Assembly (NCBI GenBank): GCA_964575975.1
Contig: CAZNTU010000181.1
Coordinates: 1 to 11,543 of the forward strand
DNA length: 11,543 bases
Origin: G963674505 sp964575975
Lineage (GTDB): Bacteria > Desulfobacterota > Desulfobacteria > Desulfobacterales > SKZT01
Direction: 5' to 3'
Shown here: piece after piece, positions 1 through 7,814 of the stretch
Position numbering within the stretch: the stretch's first letter is position 1
How the letters are laid out: each line of letters begins with the position of its first letter
Notes under the pieces: model-generated
What the model was told of the DNA's origin: nothing
The model's input: the letters and a program-made list of their open reading frames with translations, nothing else
The model's database searches: none
Program-made: the position numbers and the translations under genes

Positions 1-2
1 TG

Positions 3-986
3 CGGCAAGAAAAGATCGACCAATCGCTGGCGGGCATTCTGACCATGAACACCATCGCCCACACCGCCGGGGCCATCGGAGCCGGCACCCAAGCCGGAAC
101 GGTTTTCGGGAGCGAACTGGTAGGCGTATTTTCGGCGGCCATGACTTTGGCCATTCTGTTTCTTTCCGAAATCATTCCCAAAACGCTGGGGGCTGTTTAC
201 TGGCCTAAATTGACTGGGCCCACAGTCCTTTTCGTCAGAATCTTGGTCGTGTCGCTCTATCCGTTGGTTTTGGCTTCGGAATGGCTGACAAAGCTCATTA
301 CCAAGGGAAAGGCGCTTCACACGTTCAATAGGGACGAATTCATCGCGATGATCAATATCGTCGAAAAATCGGGAGATCTCCGCGAACACGAGTCCCGTAT
401 AATCAGAAATCTTTTCAAGTTCGGCCTTTTGAAGGCCTTCGACATTATGACCCCGCGTACGGTGGTCTATGCGTTGCCTCAAGACGCGACGGTAGGGGAA
501 AAGCTAAGAGAGGGGATCGACAGTCCGTTTTCCCGTCTGCCGGTTTACGGGAAGGACGCGGACCATATCACGGGGTTCGTGCTGAAGGACGATCTGCTGG
601 CCTACAAATACAAAGCTCGGGAGGACGTAAGGCTGGAATCCATCAAAAGGGAAATCCTTGCCGTTCCCGCGTCGATCTCCTTGCCGAATCTTCTGGAATT
701 TCTTCTGCATAGACGCCAGCACATCGTCGTAGCCGTCGACGAGCATGGGGGGACCGAAGGGATAGTCACCCTCGAAGACGTGGTCGAGACGCTGTTGGGC
801 ATGGAAATCATGGACGAAACGGACAAAGTCGAAGACATGCGGATATTGGCGCGACGGCAATGGGCGAAACGCGTCAAGGCGCTTGGTCTCGAAAGCGCGG
901 ATATCCCGGAGGAGAGACAAGCCGGGCAGGATGTCGACAAAGTCTCCGAAAACTCGTTGTCTTGGAATGCTTCTCCGAGGGTATAG
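3..986 (+). CDS. CNNM/CBS-domain membrane protein (CorB/HlyC-like), 5' truncated
   Basis: The reading frame is open from base 3, so the start lies outside the window; the Met at base 45 is internal. Visible in order: the rear of a CNNM (DUF21) transmembrane domain, with the family-typical NTIAHTAGAIGAG and LSEIIPKTLG stretches and two hydrophobic segments; a short cytoplasmic linker (FNRDEFIAMI); and a CBS pair, the first repeat opening at IMTPRTVVYALP and the second ending near EGIVTLEDVVETLLG. Family members are membrane proteins linked to Mg2+/divalent cation export or homeostasis, with CBS modules sensing nucleotides. The C-terminal CorC_HlyC domain of longer relatives is absent: after the CBS pair only about 55 residues remain, ending in a polar tail. 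Such short CNNM-CBS proteins are common. Family assignment is firm; the transported ion is not shown by the sequence. Confidence 0.9.
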   Translation, partial: RQEKIDQSLAGILTMNTIAHTAGAIGAGTQAGTVFGSELVGVFSAAMTLAILFLSEIIPKTLGAVYWPKLTGPTVLFVRILVVSLYPLVLASEWLTKLITKGKALHTFNRDEFIAMINIVEKSGDLREHESRIIRNLFKFGLLKAFDIMTPRTVVYALPQDATVGEKLREGIDSPFSRLPVYGKDADHITGFVLKDDLLAYKYKAREDVRLESIKREILAVPASISLPNLLEFLLHRRQHIVVAVDEHGGTEGIVTLEDVVETLLGMEIMDETDKVEDMRILARRQWAKRVKALGLESADIPEERQAGQDVDKVSENSLSWNASPRV

Positions 987-1069
987 CTTGTTTATTAAGG
1001 ACTGCCGTGGAAATTCGAGACGGGATTGTCCACGCGCGTTCGAAATCGTCGCGCCGAATCCGATATTCG

Positions 1070-1100
1070 TTGAAATGCGAGTTTTCCTCTGATATATATT
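1070..1100 (+). promoter_or_regulatory. Candidate sigma70 promoter for the Tim44-like gene
   Basis: TTGAAA at 1070-1075 is followed after 17 bases by TATATA at 1093-1098 (TATATT at 1095-1100 with a 19-base spacer is the alternative). It sits in the 205-base gap between the CNNM gene and the next gene, about 90 bases before the ATG. The rest of the gap shows no gene I can support. This is a by-eye motif match only. Confidence 0.45.
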
Positions 1101-1191
1101 CGGACTCGTACGATTCGCACATAAACGGGGCGTCGAACCGCGCCTCAAACAATATGACATCGATAGTGTCAAGGAAAGGAGAGTTTCGGAA

Positions 1192-2133
1192 ATGACAGTT
1201 TCCAGAACAAAAACGATGTTGACGGCAATGTTGTCGATCGGGTTCTTTTTAACGGTCGGCTTTATGGAATTGGCCGAAGCCCGGTCCAAGGGAGGCGGCC
1301 GTTCGTTTAAAAGCAGTCCGTCCGCGTCAAAGCCGGCGAACAAGCAGCAGAGCCAGCCTGCGGCCGCGCAGCCGACCACGGCCCCCAGGCCCGGCGGCGG
1401 GTTCGCCAGCGGACTGGCGGGCGGCATCATGGGCGGCGTGATGGGCGGAATGTTGGGCAGCATGCTTTTCGGCGGAGTGGCCCATGCGGGCGGCGGACTG
1501 GGCGGCAGCGGAATCGGCCTGTTCGAAATCCTGCTGTTTGCCGGCATCGGTTTTTTCCTCTTTCGCTGGTTTTCCCGTCGCAGGGCTCTTGCCACGGCCT
1601 ACGGGTCTGGGGAAGCTCCCCAAGGTCAACAGAATTATTTTTCGGGTGTTGGAGCTTCGGCCCCCGAACAGTACGCTCCCGCCGAAGACCCCTTGGTGGA
1701 AGGCGTCAGACAGATCTGGGCCGTGGACGAATCCTTCCACCCGGACGATTTCAAGGAATTGGCCCAGGACATGTTCTTTAAAATCCAGGCCGGCTGGACC
1801 CGTCGGGACGCCGGCGTTCTGGTGGATTGGATCGGCGACCAGCTTCTCGGCGAATACGACATGCACTTTTCGGAAATGAAGGAAAAGGGCGAAATCAACC
1901 GGCTGGAGAACATCTCCGTGCGCAAGGTCGATTTGATCGACGCCGGCGTGCAGGACGGCGAGATGTTCGCGGTCGTGAAGTTCAACGCCAATCTCCTGGA
2001 CTACACGGTGGAGGAGTCCACGGGCCGCGTTGTCAAAGGCGACAACGAGAATCCCGTCAAATTCGAGGAGGAATGGACTTTCGCGCGGCCAGTGGGTTCG
2101 CGGCAATGGAAATTGGAGGGAATCAAATCGTAA
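1192..2133 (+). CDS. Exported/membrane Tim44-like domain protein
   Basis: 313 aa. Residues 1-30 form a signal peptide or N-terminal anchor (basic start, hydrophobic core TAMLSIGFFLTVGF, then AEA before RSKGGG). Residues 31-66 are low-complexity and rich in Ser, Pro, Ala and Gln. Residues 68-105 are strongly Gly/Met-rich (GGIMGGVMGGMLGS). A transmembrane helix spans about 106-126 and ends at a basic stop, RWFSRRR. Residues 170-312 match the Tim44-like domain (mitochondrial Tim44 C-terminal fold), including the WAVDESFHPDDF region and the closing EEEWTFARP...WKLEGIKS. Bacterial members with this layout are common and membrane-attached, but their role is unsettled. The start is fixed by AAAGGAGAG at 1175-1183, eight bases before the ATG. 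The gene stands alone, with its own promoter-like site and a strong terminator behind it. Confidence 0.85.
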   Translation: MTVSRTKTMLTAMLSIGFFLTVGFMELAEARSKGGGRSFKSSPSASKPANKQQSQPAAAQPTTAPRPGGGFASGLAGGIMGGVMGGMLGSMLFGGVAHAGGGLGGSGIGLFEILLFAGIGFFLFRWFSRRRALATAYGSGEAPQGQQNYFSGVGASAPEQYAPAEDPLVEGVRQIWAVDESFHPDDFKELAQDMFFKIQAGWTRRDAGVLVDWIGDQLLGEYDMHFSEMKEKGEINRLENISVRKVDLIDAGVQDGEMFAVVKFNANLLDYTVEESTGRVVKGDNENPVKFEEEWTFARPVGSRQWKLEGIKS

Positions 2134-2189
2134 CGGGCTGTTTTTTCGGATTCCGATAAAACTGTGGCCGGTTGCTCGTAAGTTTTATG

Positions 2190-2226
2190 AAAAGGGAATC
2201 TATTTTCGGATAGGTTCCCTTTTTTT
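2190..2226 (+). terminator. Strong rho-independent terminator
   Basis: A 14-bp stem pairs 2190-2203 with 2210-2223, containing one T-G wobble (2199/2214) and closing on a six-base TTTCGG loop. It runs into seven T residues (2220-2226). It lies 56 bases after the Tim44-like stop codon and separates that gene from the HD-domain gene. The A-rich left flank pairs with the T tract, so it may act weakly in the other direction as well. Confidence 0.9.
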
Positions 2227-2287
2227 ATCGTTTTTTCTCTTCCAAAGAGTTGTCGAAAAAATACCAACAAACAGGTGGAAAAGAACC

Positions 2288-3076
2288 ATGCGACGAATAT
2301 TGATCGGCAAAGAATGTCTGTCCGACTTGAAGAACTGGTTCGCGAACTATGCGAGCACGTTTCGATGCGACGACACGGATGTACGGCAAAACATCGATCT
2401 GAAGGAAATGCATACCATGCGGGTGTGCGGCGAGATATTGCATATCGGAGAAAAAGAAGGGTTGAGCGACGACGAATTGCGGTTGGCCGAAACGATAGCT
2501 TTGTTCCATGACGTCGGCCGTTTCGAGCAGTACGCCCGCTACAGGACTTTCATGGACTGGAAATCGGAAAACCACGCCGAATTGGGCGCGAAGATACTCG
2601 AGAAGCACGGCGTGCTCGACTCGCTCGATATCGCCGCGAAAGACATCGTGCTTCGAGCGGTCAAACACCACAACCGGCCTTCCTTGCCCCGGGAAGAATC
2701 GGACTCGGTCCTGCTTTTCTCGAAACTGATCCGCGACGCCGACAAACTCGACATCTGGAAAGTGGTGACCGACTATTACCACCGAAAGGACCCAAGACGA
2801 AACGCCGCCGTCGAACTTGACTTGCCGGACACCCCGGGATTTTCGGAAGAAGTATTTCGATCCTTGGCGAACAAGCGGATAGTAAATATAAAGGACGTAA
2901 AAAACCTGAACGACTTCAAGCTGCTCCAGATCGGCTGGATCTTCGACGTCAATTTCAAACCGACTTTGCAGCGCGTCAAGGAACGCGGCTACCTTGAATC
3001 GATCCGCGACGTCTTGCCAGAATCGAAGGAAATAGACCTGCTTTTGAATACGATCAATGTCTGCTTGGATGGTTAA
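2288..3076 (+). CDS. HD-domain phosphohydrolase
   Basis: 262 aa, soluble, with no signal peptide or membrane segment. The metal-binding HD-domain signature is complete: H42 (EMHTMRV), the H74-D75 pair in ALFHDVGRFEQ, H96 in the helix NHAELGAKIL, H127/H128 in KHHNR, and the closing D150 and D152 in KLIRDADKLDIW. HD-domain proteins hydrolyse phosphate esters such as nucleotides or cyclic dinucleotides. No GYP motif of c-di-GMP-type HD-GYP proteins is seen, and there is no second domain such as RelA/SpoT synthetase, so the substrate cannot be named. The start at 2288 is chosen because AGGTGG (2273-2278) lies nine bases upstream and because the open frame before it runs through the terminator. 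It appears monocistronic; no clear promoter was recognised in 2227-2287. Confidence 0.85.
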   Translation: MRRILIGKECLSDLKNWFANYASTFRCDDTDVRQNIDLKEMHTMRVCGEILHIGEKEGLSDDELRLAETIALFHDVGRFEQYARYRTFMDWKSENHAELGAKILEKHGVLDSLDIAAKDIVLRAVKHHNRPSLPREESDSVLLFSKLIRDADKLDIWKVVTDYYHRKDPRRNAAVELDLPDTPGFSEEVFRSLANKRIVNIKDVKNLNDFKLLQIGWIFDVNFKPTLQRVKERGYLESIRDVLPESKEIDLLLNTINVCLDG

Positions 3077-3393
3077 ATCGGCAACCTCCGGCAAGGTCGG
3101 AGGCTTGTATTGCGAGCGATGAGTTTACAATCCGTTGCCGTTTTTCCGAAGCGCGATATCGGCTTTCCGAAAAATCCTCCCGCCACCATGTACGGCAATA
3201 AACGAAAGCAAATAGGCTGGATCAAGTATGGAACCCGCCAGCGTCGAAGTCTAAAATTCAAAAGAGATACAGGACCAAAAAAAGTTCCGCTTATTCAGGA
3301 AACCGGCATGATTTTTGACAAGCCGATCGCGCTGCGCGTTTGCCAAGAAGGTCGGATTTCCGACTAAAATTGCGCCCGAGGAGACGAATTTCG
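3077..3393. other. 317-base gap without a supported gene
   Basis: It holds a short hairpin right after the HD gene (CCTCCG 3085-3090 with CGGAGG 3098-3103, no T tract, so a poor terminator) and a perfect inverted repeat at 3351-3364. An isolated TTGACA at 3315-3320 has no acceptable -10 hexamer 16-18 bases on. Short open frames on both strands (for example + 3110-3367) look basic and low in information, and I do not call them genes. The promoter of the formate dehydrogenase operon most likely lies here but was not identified. Confidence 0.5.
3351..3364. promoter_or_regulatory. Perfect palindrome, candidate operator upstream of fdh operon
   Basis: GTCGGA-TT-TCCGAC is a perfect 6+6 inverted repeat around two bases, 29 bases before the ATG of the 79-aa gene and just upstream of its Shine-Dalgarno site. 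The two-base centre is too tight for a normal RNA hairpin, so a dimeric DNA-binding protein site is more natural. A related sequence occurs at 3668-3683. No regulator is encoded nearby in the window. Confidence 0.35.
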
Positions 3394-3633
3394 ATGACAA
3401 CCCGATTGAAACGGCTGGCCGGCCGTATCGTCCTGGTTCAGGAAGACCGGTTTCGGATGGTCGGAACGACCGGCAAGGGCTATCTGTTCACCCTTTCACA
3501 CAAGGCGCGGACCAGTAGCGAGGATTTGCGGCGATGGCGCCGGGCGAACCTGAACGTGGTCGTCCATTACGACGGAGAGCCGAATCTGGACAGCGGCGTC
3601 ATCTACCGTGTCAAGCCCGGTTCGAGTCTCTGA
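3394..3633 (+). CDS. Small protein leading the formate dehydrogenase operon
   Basis: 79 aa, basic, no signal peptide or membrane helix. The alternating pattern (RIVLVQEDRFRMVG, GYLFTLSH, NLNVVVHYDGEPNL, GVIYRVKP) predicts a small all-beta protein with a helical insert (SSEDLRRWRRA). GAGGAGA at 3378-3384 stands nine bases before the ATG and fixes the start. It ends 73 bases before fdhA in the same direction, so it is probably cotranscribed with it. I recall similar small proteins beside selenoprotein formate dehydrogenases in other bacteria, but that is memory, not a search. A role in assembly or regulation of the enzyme is inference from position. No cysteine or other cofactor ligand pattern is visible. 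Confidence 0.7.
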   Translation: MTTRLKRLAGRIVLVQEDRFRMVGTTGKGYLFTLSHKARTSSEDLRRWRRANLNVVVHYDGEPNLDSGVIYRVKPGSSL

Positions 3634-3667
3634 AAAGGCGTCTCTGAAAAAATAAGGCGATTCAAAG

Positions 3668-3683
3668 GGTCCGATTTCGAACC
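3668..3683. promoter_or_regulatory. Imperfect palindrome upstream of fdhA
   Basis: GGT-C-CGA-TT-TCG-A-ACC is an inverted repeat with one mismatched pair, lying just before the fdhA Shine-Dalgarno site. Aligned without gaps to 3350-3365 it is identical at 12 of 16 positions, which suggests two copies of one binding site. It could also be a small mRNA hairpin near the ribosome binding site. Confidence 0.3.
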
Positions 3684-3706
3684 CGTCGATCGTACAGGGA
3701 GAATTC

Positions 3707-6700
3707 ATGGCAAATCGAAACAGAACGTCCATTCGCGATAAAATGGCCGGAATGTGGCGGGACTGGTCGATTCCCCGGCAGACGAGAGGCGAGGATCCCT
3801 TCGGCGGCGCGGCCGAATCCGAGGATTCCCGCAATCTTCGCCCCCGGCTGGAAGAGGCCGACCGGATCGGGACCGGCATCTGCCCCTATTGCGCGGTCGG
3901 ATGCGCGCAACTCGTATATGCGAAGGGAAACGATATCATCCACATCGAGGGAGACCCCCGCAGCCCGATCAATCAGGGAACGCTTTGCCCAAAAGGGGCC
4001 GGCGTGTTCGGCTGGGTACACAATCCCAATCGCCTTACGACCGTCCAGTATCGCGCCCCCTATGCCGACCGCTGGGAGGAAAAATCCCTCGAATGGGCCA
4101 TGGACCGGATTGCCAGGCGAGTCAAGCGAACCCGGGACGAGACGTTCGTTTCTAAACTGCCTGACGGGACGACCGTCAACCACACCATGGCCATGGCGGA
4201 ACTGGGAGGCGCCACTCTCGACAACGAGGAAAACTATCTGATCAAGAAACTCTGCGCCGGCGGACTCGGCATGGTCTGGGTGGAAAACCAGGCGCGGGTC
4301 TGACACAGCTCCTCCGTGCCCAGTCTGGGCGCGACATTCGGACGCGGCGCGGCGACAAACGCGCAGTGGGATCTGGCGAACGCCGATTGCATCGTCGTCA
4401 TGGGGTCCAACATGGCGGAAAACCATCCGGTCGCCTTCCGGTTCGTTCTGGAAGCAAAGGAGCGAGGGGCCACCATTATCCATGTTGATCCAAGATTTAC
4501 GCGCACGTCGGCCCTTGCCGACATTTATGCGCCCATCCGCTGCGGATCGGATATCGCTTTTCTGGGCGGGATCATTCGCTACATTCTCGAAAACGACTTG
4601 TGGTTCAAGGAGTACGCCCTTAATTACACCAATATCGCCACGATCATCGGCGACAATTTCAAGGACGCCGGCGAACTTGACGGATTCTTTTCGGGATGGG
4701 ACCCGGACAACCTCTCCTACGCGCTGGAAAGCTGGCAGTACTACGGAGCGGGAAGTCCGGAAAAGCTCGAAGCGCACGACGTGACCACCGGCGAGTCCTA
4801 CAGCGAAAAGTTGAAACGGATCGCCGACCGCCCCCAGAAGACCGACGCGAGCCTGCGGCACCCCAACTGCGTTTATCGAATTCTGCGCCGCCATTACGCG
4901 GCGTACACGCCCGAAATGGTCGAGCGGACGACCGGATGCCCGAAAGAAACCTTTCTGGAAGTCGCCAAGGCGCTGACGAAAAACAGCGGCCGCGACAAGA
5001 CCGGCGCGTGGTGCTACGCGGTCGGTTGGACCCATCACACCACCGGAGTCCAGATCATCCGGGCGGCGGGCATCGTTCAGGCGCTGCTCGGCAACATCGG
5101 GCGGCCCGGCGGCGGGATTCTGGCTCTCAGGGGCCATTGCAGCATCCAGGGAAGCACCGACGTTCCCACCCTTTACGATTTGCTTCCCGGCTACCTGCCC
5201 CATCCGGACGCACAGGAAGAAAACATAAATCTGAAGAGATATCTTGAAAGCAACTCGAACGAAGAAGGCTATTGGCGAAAGTTCCCCAAGTTCGCCATAA
5301 GCCTATTGCGGGCATGGTACGGAGACCGTGCCGGCGACCGCAACGAATGGGGCTACCAGTGGATTCCCAAAATCATGGGGGATCAATCACAGCTGCCGAT
5401 GACCCTGGCGATGGCCGACGGCCTCGTTCGCGGACTGCTCCTGATCGGCCAGAACCCGGTGGTGGGCGGCCACAACTCGTCCCTGGTCCGCAAGGGGCTG
5501 GCCAACCTGGAATGGATGGTCGTGCGGGAAACCTTTGAAAACGAAACGGCGTCCTTCTGGTACAAGTCGCCGGAAGTAAAACGCGGGGAAATTCGACCCG
5601 AAGACATCAAGACGGAAATATTCATGCTTCCGGCCGCGCTTCCGGGGGAAAAGGACGGAACCTTCACCAACACCCATCGGTTGGTGCAATGGCACGACAA
5701 GGTAGTGGAGCCCCCCGGGGATTGCCGTTCCGACCTGTGGTTCGTGTATCATCTGGGAAAGCGCCTCAAGGCTCTGTATTCCGACAGCGCGGACCCCAGG
5801 GACGACCCCGTCCGGAACATCGCTTGGGATTATCCCGAAGTCGGGCCAAACCGCGATCCGTCCGCGGAGGCGGTGCTAAAGGAAATCAACGGATACACCT
5901 GGCCCGAGCGCGAACAGCTCGAAAGCCTCAAGCAAATCAAGGACGACGGTTCGACCGCCTGCGGCGTCTGGATCTATTCCGGAGTTTTTCCCCGAAACGA
6001 TCATAACCAGGCGAGATCGAGGATTCCCGACGGCCCGGACGGGGCTTTCTCCTGGCCCGCCAACCGCCGGACCCTTTATAACCGCGCCGCCGCCGACCCG
6101 GACGGAAAACCCTGGTCGGAACGCAAACGATACATATGGTGGGACGAATCGAGCGAAAAATGGGACGGTCTCGACATTCCCGATTTTCCGCCCGACAAGG
6201 CCCCCGGCTACACTCCAGACTGGTCGGCCGAGCCCAAGGGAATGGACGCTATAGACGGCAAATCCCCGTTTACGATGATCTCCGACGGGAAAATTTCTCT
6301 TTTCGTCCCGTCGGGAATCAAGGACGGTCCGTTGCCGACCCACTACGAGCCCGTAGAATCCCCGGTGCTCAATCCTCTGTACGGGCAGCAGGACAACCCG
6401 GCGGCCAAGAAATGGGCGCGCGACGACAATCCGTACCATGCCCCTGCGGACCCGAAGTATCCCTATGCCATAACCACCTATCGGTTGACGGAGCATCATT
6501 CCGGAGGGATTCCCACCCGAATGCTGCCCGCCCTGGCGGAGCTTCAGCCGGAAGGGTTCGTGGAGATTCCGCCCGAACTGGCCGAGGAGAAAGGAATTCG
6601 GAATCTCGACTGGGTCGTGGTTTCCACCGCTCGCGGCGAGATCGAGACCAAGGCCTTGGTGACCGACCGGCTAAGGCCTTTCGACATCGACGGGAAAAAA

Positions 6701-6871
6701 ATCTACCAGATCGGCATGCCCTGGCACTTCGGATGGGAGGGATACGCCACGGGGGAGATCGCCAACACGCTGTCGTCCGTCGTCGGCGATCCGAACACCA
6801 CGATCCACGAAGGAAAGGCTTTTACCTGCGATCTTCGCAAGGGACGAATAAAAAGGAGGAGTTTAACATGA
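3707..6871 (+). CDS. fdhA: Formate dehydrogenase catalytic (alpha) subunit, selenocysteine-containing
   Basis: 1054 residues read through UGA 4301-4303 as selenocysteine 199. It oxidises formate to CO2 at a bis-pyranopterin Mo or W centre. N-terminal [4Fe-4S] ligands are C59, C62, C66 and C94 (CPYCAVGC ... LCPKG). The active-site context ENQARV-Sec-HSSSVPSLG matches the FdnG/FdoG family, and collinear similarity continues on both sides of the UGA (AENHPVAFRF, DPRFTRTSALADIYAPIR, GNIGRPGGG). The molydopterin-dinucleotide binding domain covers about 920-1050 (TTYRLTEHHSGG, GMPWHFGWEGYATG). AGGGAGA at 3696-3702 sets the start. No twin-arginine motif is present in the first 50 residues, unlike E. 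coli FdnG. The stop overlaps fdhB as ATGA (6868-6871). Length fits the family. Two separate genes (3707-4303 and 4316-6871) would be an annotation error. Confidence 0.95.
4301..4333 (+). promoter_or_regulatory. Selenocysteine UGA codon with SECIS-like hairpin
   Basis: After TGA at 4301-4303, a 7-bp stem pairs 4315-4321 (CGTGCCC) with 4327-4333 (GGGCGCG), with one T-G wobble. It closes on the loop AGTCT (4322-4326), which begins 19 bases after the TGA. Bacterial SECIS elements lie within the coding region directly after the UGA and present a GU-containing apical loop to SelB; E. coli fdhF and fdnG have a comparable GUCU loop. Position, stem and loop all fit. SelA, SelB and tRNA-Sec must be encoded elsewhere. 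Confidence 0.85.
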
Positions 6872-7797
6872 CCGGGCCGCTCTATCCGCTGCCGGTTCCG
6901 GACCGCGCACGGGACTATCCCGAATCCATGATGACGCGGACGATACCGGACGAATCCGAGTTGACCGCCGGCGTGACGGTCGTACCCGGACGCAAGTACG
7001 GTTTCTTTACCGACACCAGCCTGTGCATCGGCTGCAAGGCCTGCGAAGTCGCCTGCAAGGAGTGGAACGCGCTGCCCGCCGACGATATCCGGCTCTCCGG
7101 CGCGAGCTACGACAACACCCGCCATTTTTCGTCTACTACCTGGCGCCATGTCGCGTTCGTCGAAAAAATCCGGGAAGGAAACGGCGAAAGGGCCACCATT
7201 CTGAAACCGTTCCAGAGCAACTGGCTGATGATGAGCGACGTCTGCAAGCACTGCAAGCGCGCCGGCTGTCTCGAAGCCTGTCCCACGGGCGCGTTGTTTC
7301 GCACCGAATTCGGAACCGTCGTGGTCCAGCAGGATGTCTGCAACGGGTGCGCCTATTGCGTACCGGCATGTCCGTTCGGGGTGGTCGACATCAACTTCGA
7401 AAGCGGCAAGGCCCGTAAATGCACCCTCTGCTACGACCGTCTGAAGGGCGGACTGGAACCGGCCTGCGCCAAGAGCTGCCCCACCAATTCGATCCAGTTC
7501 GGCGAAGCGGACGAACTGTTGGAACGAGCCGAAAAGAGGGTCGAAAAGCTGAGAGGACTGGGCGCGACAACGGCTTGCCTGTACGGCGCTCCGGGCGGGC
7601 CGGGAGCGACCGGCGGCATCGAACGACTCTATTGCTTCTTTCTGCTGCTCGACCGCCCGGAGACGTACAACCTTCCGGTCGCCCCGAAACTGCCTTCGAA
7701 GCGCGTCGGCAAGAGTCTGGGAGCCGGCCTGGTCACCGCCGCGGCATTGGGGACGGTCGCCGCGCTGGTGATCGGCAAATCTTTTAAGGAACGATAA
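6868..7797 (+). CDS. fdhB: Formate dehydrogenase iron-sulfur (beta) subunit
   Basis: 309 aa. Sixteen cysteines in four sets give four [4Fe-4S] clusters: C53/56/59/63 (CIGCKACEVAC), C126/129/134/138, C158/161/164/168 (CNGCAYCVPAC) and C185/188/200/204. The cluster sets may exchange ligands pairwise as in FdnH. It carries electrons from the FdhA cluster toward the membrane subunit. A C-terminal hydrophobic helix at about 284-303 (AGLVTAAALGTVAALVIG), followed by KSFKER, is the single membrane anchor expected of FdnH-type subunits. The start is the ATG at 6868, overlapping the fdhA stop as ATGA, with a near-ideal AGGAGG 8 bases upstream inside fdhA; the open frame extending further 5' is ignored. 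Next gene begins 17 bases on. The symbol is used generically; fdnH/fdoH are equivalents. Confidence 0.93.
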   Translation: MTGPLYPLPVPDRARDYPESMMTRTIPDESELTAGVTVVPGRKYGFFTDTSLCIGCKACEVACKEWNALPADDIRLSGASYDNTRHFSSTTWRHVAFVEKIREGNGERATILKPFQSNWLMMSDVCKHCKRAGCLEACPTGALFRTEFGTVVVQQDVCNGCAYCVPACPFGVVDINFESGKARKCTLCYDRLKGGLEPACAKSCPTNSIQFGEADELLERAEKRVEKLRGLGATTACLYGAPGGPGATGGIERLYCFFLLLDRPETYNLPVAPKLPSKRVGKSLGAGLVTAAALGTVAALVIGKSFKER

Positions 7798-7814
7798 TCC
7801 AAGAGAGGTGATTC

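Noticed and set aside
504..1595. A 363-codon - strand frame across the CNNM gene, the gap and the Tim44-like gene
   Set aside because: It is antisense to two recognised genes, and its Pro-rich product mirrors the Gly-rich stretch of the Tim44-like protein.
3315..3343. TTGACA as -35 of a promoter for the fdh operon
   Set aside because: No -10-like hexamer is found 16-18 bases downstream; the region there is GC-rich.
3110..3367. An 85-codon + strand frame between the HD gene and the fdh operon
   Set aside because: No convincing ribosome site, no recognisable motif, an irregular basic composition, and it contains the palindrome at its end.
3662..5203. A 513-codon open frame on the - strand opposite fdhA
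   Set aside because: It lies antisense to clearly conserved fdhA codons and its translation shows no family motif; it is a by-product of GC-rich codon use.
4316..6871. A separate 851-aa molybdopterin oxidoreductase starting at ATG/GTG 4316
   Set aside because: It lacks the iron-sulfur N-terminus and a ribosome site, and it continues the frame of 3707-4303 exactly across the UGA with SECIS structure.
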